From the NCBI GenBank assembly GCA_938023075.1, contig CALHDG010000151.1, positions 1 to 33,088 on the forward strand: DNA of 33,088 nt, given 5' to 3'. Below are positions 17,901 to 25,635 of the stretch, in pieces; within the stretch, counting starts at the first letter, position 1; every line of letters begins with the position of its first letter. The DNA is from an uncultured Chitinophagales bacterium. GTDB taxonomy: Bacteria; Bacteroidota; Bacteroidia; Chitinophagales; JAHDHT01. The notes beneath the pieces were generated by a model that saw nothing but the letters and a program-made list of their open reading frames with translations, was not told the DNA's origin and searched no databases. The position numbers and the translations under genes were made by a program.

Positions 17901-19537
17901 TCATTGAAGTTGCAAGCGTTTACATCTGTACAACCTAAAATTTGTACTTCCACCAATTCACAGCTACAAAAATCTTCACTGAGCTGTTGAATATCTCCTT
18001 GGCAAGGATCGGCATTACAAACCGGAATGGATATACAACTTCCATCATTGCAGTTAGCGGTTTCATTATAGTTGCAAGCGGTTATGTCTGTGCAACCCAA
18101 AACTTGCTCTTCCGCAAGTTCACAACTGCAACCATCTTCACTTAGTTCTTGAATATCTCCTTCACAAGGATCGGTATTACAAACAGGAACAGGCATACAA
18201 CTTCCATCATCGCAATTGGCGGTTTCATTAAAATTGCAAGCGTTTATATCTGTACAACCTAAAACCTGTTCTTCTACAATTACGCAACTGCAACCATCTT
18301 CGCTTAGTTCTTGAATGTCCCCTTCACAAGGATCGGTATTACAAACCGGAACAGGCATACAACTTCCATCATCGCAATTGGCGGCTTCATTAAAATTACA
18401 AGCGTTTACATCTGTACAACCTAAAACCTGTTCTTCTACAATTACGCAACTGCAACCATCTTCGCTTAGTTCTTGAATATCCCCTTCACAAGGATCTGTA
18501 TTACAAATTGGAACAGGCATACAACTTCCATCATCGCAATTGGCGGTTTCATTAAAATTACAAGCGTTTACATCTGTGCAGCCTAAAACCTGTTCTTCTA
18601 CAATTACGCAACTGCAACCATCTTCACTTAGTTCTTGAATGTCCCCTTCACAAGGATCGGTATTGCAAATTGGAACAGGCATACAAGTTCCATCATCGCA
18701 ATTGGCGGTTTCATTAAAATTACAAGCGTTTACATCTGTACAGCCTAAAACCTGTTCTTCTACAATTACGCAACTGCAACCATCTTCACTTAGTTCTTGA
18801 ATGTCCCCTTCACAAGGATCTGTATTACAAATTGGAACGGATATACAACTTCCATCATCAAAAGTGGCATTTTCATCATAGTTGCAAGCATTAACATCTG
18901 TGCAACCAATAATACTACCCATTGGCAGCAATACTATTTCTGCAGCATCATGGTCATCCTCGCTAATAGGGTCATCATTCATATCATCCGGTACACTATC
19001 AATATCATCAAACTCAACGCCATTTTCATCTTCCGACCTGGTAATTTCGGCGAAATTACTTATAGTAGTTGCTGCGTTTTCGTCTGGAACCTGCTTTACA
19101 CACAATTCAATATCAATATCGGTTGAAGTACCCGGAGGCAACGGACCTGGTATATTGTTTACAAGATTAGTTCCGCTTACTGTCCAACCATTTGGTTCCG
19201 ATGCAGCATCACAAAGCCCCAATTCAGCCGGCAAGTAATCTATAATCTCGATATTTTGTGCCGTTTCAGGTCCCTGATTGCTAACCGTGATTGTAAAGAC
19301 TACAACATCACCGGAAAAAAATGTTGTTGGTGAACCGGTAGATAAATTTTTAATTAATTCTAAATCTACAGTTTGTGCACTTAGTGTAAAACCGGACACT
19401 GTAAAAAGGAAAATAATTAATGGAATCATATGTTTCCATATAGTTATAATTTTTGCTGGCTTAGGGCTAAAAAATTGTTTACCAATTTGTTGGATTGGAT
19501 GTAAACATTGAATTTCTCGTTGTCGAAAATTTTCCAT
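14972..19537 (-). CDS. Giant Cys-rich T9SS-A surface protein (DUF11, 54-aa repeats, TSP3)
   Basis: This 1521-aa protein has a long n-region and a hydrophobic signal (MIPLIIFLFTVSGF, cleavage near SAQ at 55); an ATG at 19429 would start just at that segment and is an alternative. Order of parts: a DUF11-like adhesin domain (56-155, VVFTITVSNQGPETAQNIEI), an acidic linker, eight Cys-rich units of exactly 54 aa (211-642), a truncated ninth and a variant tenth (643-738), a beta-sandwich-like region (about 740-915), then a 250-aa module present twice (924-1174 and 1175-1423) made of a thrombospondin type 3 calcium loop set (DTDGDGVPDDSDNC) and a jelly-roll-like domain (IWNDGG, RFRCDASSNGDR). Residues 1439-1521 (NINLFPNPAASYINI to KFIKM) are a T9SS type A sorting domain. 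It is probably a calcium-stabilised, disulfide-rich surface adhesin; the ligand is unknown. Confidence 0.92.
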   Translation of the reverse strand: MENFRQREIQCLHPIQQIGKQFFSPKPAKIITIWKHMIPLIIFLFTVSGFTLSAQTVDLELIKNLSTGSPTTFFSGDVVVFTITVSNQGPETAQNIEIIDYLPAELGLCDAASEPNGWTVSGTNLVNNIPGPLPPGTSTDIDIELCVKQVPDENAATTISNFAEITRSEDENGVEFDDIDSVPDDMNDDPISEDDHDAAEIVLLPMGSIIGCTDVNACNYDENATFDDGSCISVPICNTDPCEGDIQELSEDGCSCVIVEEQVLGCTDVNACNFNETANCDDGTCMPVPICNTDPCEGDIQELSEDGCSCVIVEEQVLGCTDVNACNFNETANCDDGSCMPVPICNTDPCEGDIQELSEDGCSCVIVEEQVLGCTDVNACNFNEAANCDDGSCMPVPVCNTDPCEGDIQELSEDGCSCVIVEEQVLGCTDINACNFNETANCDDGSCMPVPVCNTDPCEGDIQELSEDGCSCELAEEQVLGCTDITACNYNETANCNDGSCISIPVCNADPCQGDIQQLSEDFCSCELVEVQILGCTDVNACNFNEAANCDDGTCLPVPVCNTNPCEGDIQQLSEDGCNCTLVEAQTLGCMDVTACNYNEAANCDDGTCLSVPVCNTDPCGGDITQLSADQCSCEIVEQQVLGCTNAMACNYNASANCDDGSCILGNMACTDPCNEVLGCTDASACNYNPLACIDDGSCSVQDCAGVCNGTAIPGAPCIDANGEASTYADDCSCPPGCIGNVVIFSEDFINGLGSFSFESGPFSNSQSVYEYLFPFGDNDIVELAVGGTDNADIYDMSVGISSTFTTTQTNTIIINLTYEMVLQSPYEPDEFSEVRFMLNGAFISNDDNIYLSQIFGNGNGGDLDRTGVQNVSLSVNNLPAGNHTFTLGLFVNKKTYFDEYTNLIIDKIVIEEACTGVVAPTDTDGDGVPDDSDNCVFTDNTNQADSDSDGVGNVCDDTNGNCTLNSPCAVAENPCVTNGTYNNNCECIGTEIDQDNDGVCAALDPDDQNECIPNVCIGEDCVLINSENFEAGFGIWNDGGVDCTRFLNEDYANSGSRGIRIRDNSGSSSSLFSDVLDFSSFNTIDIGFSYLPLSMEPGEDFLLELSTDGGNSYTTVKSWSAGIEFTNGTRYYENETVSLSFSNNTRIRFRCDASSNGDRIYIDDIVIQNCTGLDTDGDDVPDELDNCVFIMNTNQADSDEDGIGNACDETNGNCMLNAPCISEEDPCISNGIYNNNCECVGTLVDADNDGVCSVLDPDDTDECNPNLCNEDNCIEINSEDFENGLGIWNDGGSDCFWFQNEYLTNSGIRGVRLRDNSGRASSLFSDVLNLSNYNSIELSFSFIALSMEPGEDFLLEVSGNGGSSYTTVKSWRSGAEFNNGTRYEVSETITANLTGNTRIRLRCDASSNGDRVYIDDIVIKNCGSSPKIAATHFNKHNINLFPNPAASYINIDISKAIDLNSMKTVEVSIYSTNGKMVYNNNLPLTEVLKINVSHLTHNLQYLVTLTTENEKVLTTKFIKM
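15269..16768 (-). repeat. Duplicated ~250-codon module within the giant gene
   Basis: Residues 924-1174 and 1175-1423 match along their whole length: TSP3 loops, CxSNGxYNNNCECxGT, a D-x-D-N-D-G calcium-type loop, and a jelly-roll-like domain with SMEPGEDFLLE and CDASSNGDR. The duplication is direct and in frame. Confidence 0.88.
17612..18907 (-). repeat. Eight tandem 162-bp coding repeats (54 aa each)
   Basis: Units begin at residues 211, 265, 319, 373, 427, 481, 535 and 589 of the giant protein. Each has the pattern GCTDxxACNxNxxAxxxDGxC then CNxxPCxGDIxxLSxDxCxC, with seven or eight Cys. Units 2-5 are nearly identical, also at DNA level, while units 1, 6, 7 and 8 have diverged; this suggests recent expansion from the middle. 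Continuous open frame and exact 162-bp spacing exclude a CRISPR array. Confidence 0.92.
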
Positions 19538-20385
19538 TTATATTAGATTGATTAATAAATATATTTTAACATCAAATGAGTGAGTCAAATATTTAAATAG
19601 TTTTTTAAAACTATTGGCGTGTGAAGTATAAAAGCGGCAACTTCTTATTATGAATTGAAGCTGTTTAAAAGAAAGCAAAATCTATTCCATCTTTTATCAA
19701 TTTTCAAATAAATATTCTGCGAAATTAGTTATGTTCATGATGCTTTTAAATACATTTTGGCAAAGTATTTGAAGTAATACGTAAAGTCGTTTGAAAATGT
19801 TGTGCAAATCATACATATATAATTTTTGAAATTTGTTTGATCTTGTCTTAGTATGACAGCATAAGTAAAACTGTAGTTTGTTTTATTTATAACTTTGTAA
19901 TTTTTTATCTCAAAAAGTTAAAAGTACTAAGTATAAGTTTAATTTTTACTATAATTTCTGAAAATATTACCAAATGATAAAAGAAAATTGGATTGCCTTG
20001 ATTTTCAATCATACAATTATTTATGTGGTAATAAAAGGGTCAAGGTTTAAATTACAATAGGTTTATTTTCATTAAAAAAAAATTTAGAAGTTGAACAATG
20101 GTTGATTAAAAAAATTTGATAAATATTTTTGAATATTGATTTGCCGTTAAAAAAAGCATTATAAAAATCCTAAAACAATAACATTATTATTTTTATTAAT
20201 AAATTATTTTTTAATTGTTGTTCTTCAAATATTTACGCATATTCTTTAGCAATTATTTAATGAATACTTTAAATTATTGAGTATAATTTAAAAAAAACAT
20301 TACCCGCAATGTACTTGTTTATTCAATAAAACAAAAAATAGTAGTACATTTATAAAAGTTTTATTTTCAATTTAATTAATCAACT
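19538..20385. other. 850-bp very AT-rich gap between divergent surface-protein genes
   Basis: I see no coding frame with support. The stretch must hold the promoters of the giant minus-strand gene and of the plus-strand leucine-rich-repeat gene. A perfect inverted repeat, AATAGTTTT-TT-AAAACTATT at 19596-19615, lies 59 bases before the giant gene and could be an operator or a leader hairpin. Close to the other gene, TACATTTA (about 20344) resembles the -7 box, but I do not see a well-spaced partner. Confidence 0.6.
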
Positions 20386-21264
20386 ATGTCAAAAATATTT
20401 TACATTACAATTATTATTATCCTATTCACTTATCAATTTTCCTGGTCTCAATGTCATCCAAATGATTGGATTGCCTTAAACCAACTTTACGAACAAACTG
20501 ATGGAAATAATTGGATCAGTAAAACCAATTGGACTATTGTTGGTGGAGAAACCCCACCTTCCAATTGTAATTTAAGTTTGCTGGAAGGCATAACACTTAA
20601 TGATAACAATAGGGTAGGTGGCATTGAATTGCCGGAAAATAATTTAGTTGGAACTATACCACCAGAAATTGGGCAGTTACAAGAATTGGACGAAATGCAA
20701 CTAACCGATAATAATTTGAGTGGTACTTTACCCGCTGCAATTGGGCAACTACAAAACTTAGCTACTTTAGAATTAGATAACAATAATTTAAGCGGAGGGC
20801 TTCCGCCGGAAATTGGGACTTTATTGAGCCTTGAAGTATTGAGCCTTAGTAATAATAATTTTAGCGGCACTATTCCAACTGAATATAGTAATTTGAATGC
20901 GCTTTCAGATTTATTTTTGGATAACAATCAGTTAAGTGGTTGTTTTGATGAAGGCTTAAGTGCTTTATGTAATCAGTTTTATTATTACGATACAGTTAAT
21001 ATAGATGCTGGAAATAACTTTGATGCGACTTGGACAAATTTTTGTAATCTTAGTGAGGGGCAATGTTCTAACTGCGCCGAAACCATACAGTTAAGCTCAA
21101 TCAGCAATACAAACCAAACCTATCGAGCTGACAACATGATAGTTTCAACCGAAACGATAAACGCTAACATTACTTACGCGGCAGGAAATTTAGTGGTATT
21201 AGATATTGGTTTTAACGTATCAACCGCTTTCGATTTTGGTATTTTTATTAGTAGTTGCAATTAG
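20386..21264 (+). CDS. Secreted leucine-rich-repeat protein with C-terminal Cys-ending module
   Basis: The 292-aa product has a signal peptide (1-21, ending FSWS-Q), then a cap region (DWIALNQLYEQTDGNNW) like that of plant-type and bacterial LRR proteins. About five 24-aa repeats follow (residues 66-190) with the pattern NNLSGTLPxxIGxLxxLxxLxLxxN, a shape known to bind proteins or peptides. The last 55 residues (TYRADNMIVS, ITYAAGNLVVLDIGFNV) match the tail of the DM13-like and haloperoxidase-like proteins and end Ser-Cys-Asn. I infer export and surface placement; the binding partner is unknown. The unit appears monocistronic. Confidence 0.88.
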   Translation: MSKIFYITIIIILFTYQFSWSQCHPNDWIALNQLYEQTDGNNWISKTNWTIVGGETPPSNCNLSLLEGITLNDNNRVGGIELPENNLVGTIPPEIGQLQELDEMQLTDNNLSGTLPAAIGQLQNLATLELDNNNLSGGLPPEIGTLLSLEVLSLSNNNFSGTIPTEYSNLNALSDLFLDNNQLSGCFDEGLSALCNQFYYYDTVNIDAGNNFDATWTNFCNLSEGQCSNCAETIQLSSISNTNQTYRADNMIVSTETINANITYAAGNLVVLDIGFNVSTAFDFGIFISSCN

Positions 21265-21445
21265 GCTTGAAAAATGTACACTCACTCCAATTTGTATTTA
21301 ATATGATTGTGAGAAACCATGCATCCGTACTAAAATTGTAATTGTAAAAAATTATATTTAACAACTATAATTACTAAGTATAAACTATGAAAGAAAAGTT
21401 ACCAACTATTCTAAAGCCATTATTATTAACATAACCGACAAAATG

Positions 21446-21464
21446 AGCTTGACAGACTACTAAG
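21446..21464 (+). repeat. Half copy of the 14.9-kb hairpin
   Basis: AGCTTGACAGACTACTAAG matches 14942-14960 at 17 of 19 positions. Only one arm is present, so it cannot fold in the same way. It overlaps the stop codon (21460-21462) of the minus-strand gene, so the repeat supplies that gene's termination codon. Confidence 0.6.
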
Positions 21465-22221
21465 TTCCCTTTCCTGTTTGGGTTTTGCCAATTTTGGGCA
21501 TCTTGTTTTTCAAACCGTCCCACCAATCTTTGGCAGTCTTCTTGTTTTTTTCACGCTCTTTTTGCTGTGCTGCTTTTTCTTTTGCTTTGGTTTTTTCTTC
21601 TGCTGCCTTATTTTTTTCCTTCGCTTTTGCTTGATTCTGCTTTTCGTTTTCGCGATCTTCTTGTTTATCTGCCTTTTCCTCTATACGGGCTTTCTTTTTC
21701 TTTTTCTTCAATCGCTTGCGTTTCATTTTGTCAGAGTATACCACATACCGAACGGAAATATTGGTGCTGGCTTTCACATCCCATTCCTTAAAATCTATGG
21801 GGTCTTTAATTTTATTTAACTCAGGCATAATGTCGGCAGAAATCACTAAGGGGAAAAAGGGCAATCTTAATTCAGCACCCAAAACACCATTCATGCCATA
21901 TTTAAAATTATTTAAATTGTCGCTAACTTCTAAATTTGCCAGATTAGTATGCCCGCCAATACCGGCATACACATTAAAACCCTTAAACAATAAAGGTTGA
22001 TGATACTGTGCCAGTAAAGTTAATATGGGTTCTTTTTGTCGCCACTCTACAATGGTTTCTATAGTAAAACCTGGTGAAATACGTTGTTGCAAAGTAATAC
22101 CAATATTGCTTACCGTGCTGCTGCCAGAGTAGCGCAAGCCAATGGCAGTAATATAGCCTTGTGCTAATACGATGCTTTGCGCACCAAAAATTAGAAGAGT
22201 GATAAATACGATCTTTTTCAT
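21460..22221 (-). CDS. Outer-membrane beta-barrel-like protein with Lys/Glu-rich C-terminal tail
   Basis: The 253-aa protein has a signal peptide (1-20, ending VLA-Q). Residues 21-160 show alternating beta strands with glycine (YITAIGLRYSGSSTV, NVYAGIGGHTNLA, GMNGVLGAELRLPFFPLVIS), as in small OmpW/OmpA-type barrels of Bacteroidota. Residues about 163-240 are almost wholly K, E, A, Q and R (RLKKKKKKARIEEKADKQE) and should form a long charged helix or coiled coil, ending DWWDGLKNKMPKIG. The tail may project into the periplasm and contact the cell wall or a partner. No named family is recognised. The stop codon lies in a dispersed repeat half copy. Confidence 0.78.
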   Translation of the reverse strand: MKKIVFITLLIFGAQSIVLAQGYITAIGLRYSGSSTVSNIGITLQQRISPGFTIETIVEWRQKEPILTLLAQYHQPLLFKGFNVYAGIGGHTNLANLEVSDNLNNFKYGMNGVLGAELRLPFFPLVISADIMPELNKIKDPIDFKEWDVKASTNISVRYVVYSDKMKRKRLKKKKKKARIEEKADKQEDRENEKQNQAKAKEKNKAAEEKTKAKEKAAQQKEREKNKKTAKDWWDGLKNKMPKIGKTQTGKGT

Positions 22222-22420
22222 ACCTTTATTTAAACGCTTTTTTGTTCAACTTATTTAGTGAGACCTGAATATGCTTGCTTGGTTACTTGCGAATGCGTGA
22301 AATATAACAGTTATACAAAGGTATACAACTCGCTTTTCAAAAATAAACCTTCGGTAGTTTTTAAGAATAATTTACATCTTCAATGGATCAACTTATTTTC
22401 TTTCATGTCATTCAAATATT

Positions 22421-22449
22421 TTGTAAGCCAAAGAATAAACCTACTTTTG
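22421..22449 (+). promoter_or_regulatory. Probable purQ promoter directly at the start codon
   Basis: TTG (22421-22423, in TTTTG) and TACTTTTG (22442-22449) are separated by 18 bases and match the phylum's TTTG / TAnnTTTG pattern. The box ends four bases before the GTG of purQ, so transcription would begin at or within the first codon. Confidence 0.45.
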
Positions 22450-22453
22450 TAAA

Positions 22454-23152
22454 GTGAAATTTGGAGTAGTCATTTTCCCGGGTTCTAATTGCGACCAAGA
22501 TGTCATACACGTTTGCAAAAAGGTATTGGGTTGTGATGTTATAGAATTATGGCATAAAACTGACCATATACAAAATCTATCATCTCAACGTGATTGCATT
22601 ATTCTACCCGGTGGTTTTAGTTATGGTGATTATTTACGCTCTGGAGCTATTGCACGTTTTTCACCAATTATGAAAGCGGTTATAGAATTTGCAGAGCAAG
22701 GCGGTTTAGTTATTGGTATTTGTAATGGCTTTCAAATATTGTGTGAAGCGGGTTTATTGCCGGGAGCCTTGGTTAAAAACAATCAGCAAAATTTTATTTG
22801 TAAAAACGTACACATTAAAGTAGAAAATAGTAATACGGCTTTTACAAAAAATGTTGCGAAAGCAACTGTTTTAAAAATACCCATTGCACATAGCGAAGGG
22901 CGATTTATTTGCGATGAAACTACCTTGCAACGCTTAGAGGAAAATCAACAAATAATATTTACTTATTGTACTGAAACAGGCGAAATGAATAATCCGAATG
23001 GTTCGTTGAAAAGTATAGCAGGTATTTGTAATGCGAATAGAAATGTGATTGGAATGATGCCCCATCCAGAGCGGGCAGCAGAACTTGACTTAGGCAATAC
23101 AGATGGATTAATTTTATTTGAAAGCTTGTTGACTATATTGCAGAAAGTATAG
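22454..23152 (+). CDS. purQ: Phosphoribosylformylglycinamidine synthase glutaminase subunit
   Basis: The 232-aa product is a class I glutamine amidotransferase. It supplies ammonia from glutamine to the FGAM synthase step of purine synthesis in the cytosol. Motifs: N-terminal [32 protein letters not shown], the nucleophile C90 in GICNGFQIL, and the His-x-Glu pair H204/E206 in MMPHPERA. The length is typical of PurQ. The start is a GTG at 22454, supported by the family N-terminus. No purL or purS lies in this window, so its partner is elsewhere. Confidence 0.96.
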   Translation: MKFGVVIFPGSNCDQDVIHVCKKVLGCDVIELWHKTDHIQNLSSQRDCIILPGGFSYGDYLRSGAIARFSPIMKAVIEFAEQGGLVIGICNGFQILCEAGLLPGALVKNNQQNFICKNVHIKVENSNTAFTKNVAKATVLKIPIAHSEGRFICDETTLQRLEENQQIIFTYCTETGEMNNPNGSLKSIAGICNANRNVIGMMPHPERAAELDLGNTDGLILFESLLTILQKV

Positions 23153-23198
23153 GCTTTGGCAAATTTTTTGTTATTTAATTGCTTTAACAGAAAAGTGT

Positions 23199-23259
23199 TG
23201 TTTTTCGAATGTAAAAATTCGTCATTCGAAATTGGGTGTTCGATATTCGATATTTTTTG
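23199..23259 (-). repeat. 61-bp dispersed repeat, copy 2
   Basis: This is the reverse complement of 544-604 with about five mismatches. TTTCGAATG and CATTCGAAA form a perfect hairpin, and TTCGATATTC pairs with GAATATCGA just downstream. It lies 46 bases after the purQ stop. Confidence 0.8.
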
Positions 23260-23505
23260 TATGATTATTTAATCATTTAATGATATAATGAATATCGATT
23301 AACGAATAATGAATGTTGAATGATAATGAGTATATTAATTATGAACATTTAATTTAAGTAGGACGAAAGACAAATAGATAATTGTAGCGGAAAGCAGAAC
23401 CGAAATGTATAAGATGCTTGCTGTTTAGCTTCAAAAAAATATTAACAATTGTTAATATGTGATTTTTTATATTTAAAAACAAGAACAAACCCGAAATATT
23501 TTTTA

Positions 23506-23534
23506 TTGGTTTTAAAAGAACATACTTATATTCG
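23506..23534 (+). promoter_or_regulatory. Possible promoter of the coiled-coil gene
   Basis: TTG (23506-23508) and TATATTCG (23527-23534) are separated by 18 bases; the -7 box differs from TAnnTTTG at one position. Transcription from about 23541 would leave a leader of about 108 nt. Confidence 0.35.
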
Positions 23535-23648
23535 TAACCTAAATTAAAGATACCTTACGACTTTGACATAATATTATTTTACTACTTTAAGATTTTTATA
23601 TTTAAATCCCGGTAAAATGGGTACGTACATTTTAATAAATAGAGCATA

Positions 23649-25586
23649 ATGAAAGATCGCATTGTTATTTGGGGGCAAGATGAAAAAGATGAAGATATAT
23701 TGATTGCCATCCGCCTACTTCAAGATTCAGATATTATTAAAATCTGGACTTTTCCGAAAAAAGAGACTACCTCTGAATTTGTTGACCAACTCTTTCAAGA
23801 ATGGAAAGAAGGGGCAGAAGATAATTTTCCGCAACCACATCAGTTAATTGAACGGGGCATTAGTGAAGAAAGCATGTTACCCGAAAGTATTAAAACGCCT
23901 AAAACGGATGTAATAAAAATTGCAGAGCAGGAGTGGCGCGTGCGTGTATTGTCGTTTCGTTTGTATCAACACATCAAACAACAAATTGAACAGTTAGATG
24001 CCCGGGCTTCTAACCTTAGTATTTTTAGTAAAGATGTTTGGTCGGAAGCCAAAGATGTAAGCAAAAGTATAAAAGAAAACACTTTAGACCGTAACATTAA
24101 AAAACGCCAAACCACCGAATTGCGCAACAGCTTAGATGCGGTATTTGATAAATTGAAAAAATTACAAAATGCCGAGCAAGAAAAATTTCTCGAAATTTCA
24201 AAAACTCATTTAGGTAATTTTAGACAAAAGATAAGTGAAGTAGCTGACCAAATTGGTAAAGGCAACACCGGTAAAAAATTGTTCGATCAGCTTATCCGCT
24301 ATCAACATGAAGTGAAAGGGGTGGATATGACGACCAGAGACCGCAATGCACTTCGCATCAATTTTAATGAAGCATTTGAAGTCTTAAAAGCCAACAGACA
24401 ATCAAACTTTGGCAACCGGATGAATGCACGGGTCAATGGCTTAAAATCAGCCATTGAAAAAATGGAAGCTTCTATAAAGCGAGATAAAGATAATGTGAAT
24501 TACCAAAGCGGTCGTATAAATAAAAACAATGCAACCCAATTAGAATATCAGTTACGCAGTGCTAAGTTGAAGTTAATTGAAGATCGCATACAATCGAAAG
24601 AGCAGAAGCTACATAATATGCTCCTAACGCTTAAAGATTTAGAGAAAAAGGCAGTTAAGGCTACGGCAAAGGCGCAAAAAGGCGTTCTCGCGGCTACTAC
24701 TAATAGCAAAAAAGCACCTGCAAAGGGTGGCAGTGTTCATAAAGAAACAGAAGCTAAAAATGAGCCGGCAACCAACAACCAACTAAAGGATGATGTGCAA
24801 GCTCAAAGCCAAGCTGCTGAAGTGAAAGAACAATCAACTAATCCGTCAAGCGAAGCAACTTCAACTGAAAAGACAGTTAGTGCTGAAACCGAAGCAATAA
24901 AAGAAGATAGTAAAGAAGTAGTTGAGTCTAATGTTGGAGAAGCAGTCAACAATGCTGATAAAGAGGAAGCTGCACCGGCAATTGAAAAAGAACCTGCAGC
25001 AGAAGCAAAACCGGCAAGCGAAGAAATTGCAGAAACTAAAGCAGAAGAAGTTAATGTTGTCGCTGAAAAAGTAGAAGCTGCTACATCAATTGAAAAAGAG
25101 CCAGTAGCAGAAGCGAAACCAATTAGTGAAGAAGTGTTGGAAGCCAAAGCAGAAGAGCTTGCCACTGATGCCGAACTGAAAAAAGAAGAAATAATAGAAG
25201 CAACTGCAAAAATAGAAACCGAACAGCCGGCTGATATTAAACCGGTAATTGATGAAGTAACAGAGTCAAAAACCGAAGAGAGCAATCCTTTAAGTCAATC
25301 AGTTTCAGAAGCAGCTGACAATCTTGCTCAAAAGGCAGACCATACGGTTTCTGGAATGGCTGCTTCGGTAACGGCTGCTGCAGGTGGATTAGGCTTGGCT
25401 ACTGCCAATCAAAATCAAGTTGAAGAACCACCGGTTGCAGAAGCTACAACAGAGGTTTCGGCAAGTGCAGCGCTAACAGAAAATGCAGCTATAGAAAACC
25501 CAGTATCTCAAACGGAACAATTGGCTCACAAAATAACGGACTCTTTAAACGAAAATCAAACGGATATCACGAAAGAAGAGGAATAA
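23649..25586 (+). CDS. Large coiled-coil protein with Ala/Glu-rich tail, family unknown
   Basis: The 645-aa product has no signal peptide. Residues 1-80 form a small globular-looking region (RIVIWGQDEKDEDILIAIRL, IIKIWTFP). Residues about 90-345 are helical with heptad patterns (LRNSLDAVFDKLKKLQNAEQ, VNGLKSAIEKMEASIKRD) and many Lys and Arg. The remaining 300 residues are rich in Ala, Glu, Lys and Pro and include internal repeats (EKEPAAEAKPASEE, later EKEPVAEAKPISEE), so they are probably disordered. One weakly hydrophobic stretch (SGMAASVTAAAGGLGLATA) lies near residue 575. It is probably cytosolic and structural; no named domain is recognised. The small globular head could bind another protein. 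The DsbA-like gene follows after 49 bases. Confidence 0.8.
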   Translation: MKDRIVIWGQDEKDEDILIAIRLLQDSDIIKIWTFPKKETTSEFVDQLFQEWKEGAEDNFPQPHQLIERGISEESMLPESIKTPKTDVIKIAEQEWRVRVLSFRLYQHIKQQIEQLDARASNLSIFSKDVWSEAKDVSKSIKENTLDRNIKKRQTTELRNSLDAVFDKLKKLQNAEQEKFLEISKTHLGNFRQKISEVADQIGKGNTGKKLFDQLIRYQHEVKGVDMTTRDRNALRINFNEAFEVLKANRQSNFGNRMNARVNGLKSAIEKMEASIKRDKDNVNYQSGRINKNNATQLEYQLRSAKLKLIEDRIQSKEQKLHNMLLTLKDLEKKAVKATAKAQKGVLAATTNSKKAPAKGGSVHKETEAKNEPATNNQLKDDVQAQSQAAEVKEQSTNPSSEATSTEKTVSAETEAIKEDSKEVVESNVGEAVNNADKEEAAPAIEKEPAAEAKPASEEIAETKAEEVNVVAEKVEAATSIEKEPVAEAKPISEEVLEAKAEELATDAELKKEEIIEATAKIETEQPADIKPVIDEVTESKTEESNPLSQSVSEAADNLAQKADHTVSGMAASVTAAAGGLGLATANQNQVEEPPVAEATTEVSASAALTENAAIENPVSQTEQLAHKITDSLNENQTDITKEEE

Positions 25587-25635
25587 ATTGGAATTGTTAG
25601 CGTATTTCTGAATATTACTTCATTAATAATTATTT

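Larger units (their letters stand above)
23153..23648. other. 496-bp gap with a dispersed repeat and a possible promoter
   Basis: There is no supported gene. It holds the 61-bp repeat (23199-23259), a second hairpin in the same place (TTTCGAATG with CATTCGAAA), and a promoter-like pair upstream of the coiled-coil gene. The rest is AT-rich with nothing I recognise. Confidence 0.6.

Noticed and set aside
17612-18907. Regular 162-bp spacing that could suggest a CRISPR array
   Set aside because: The units are in one open frame, are protein-coding with conserved Cys, and show no short repeat / unique spacer structure.
21567-21819. Plus-strand Phe/Leu-rich frames that look like membrane proteins
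   Set aside because: They are the antisense of the Lys/Glu-rich tail of the minus-strand gene (AAG/GAA read as CTT/TTC).
22258-22452. 64-aa frame ending just before purQ
   Set aside because: GTG start, no motif, and it covers the likely purQ promoter.
24803-25285. 160-aa Ser/Ala-rich frame on the minus strand
   Set aside because: It is the antisense of the Ala/Glu-rich tail of the coiled-coil gene; composition bias explains the open frame.
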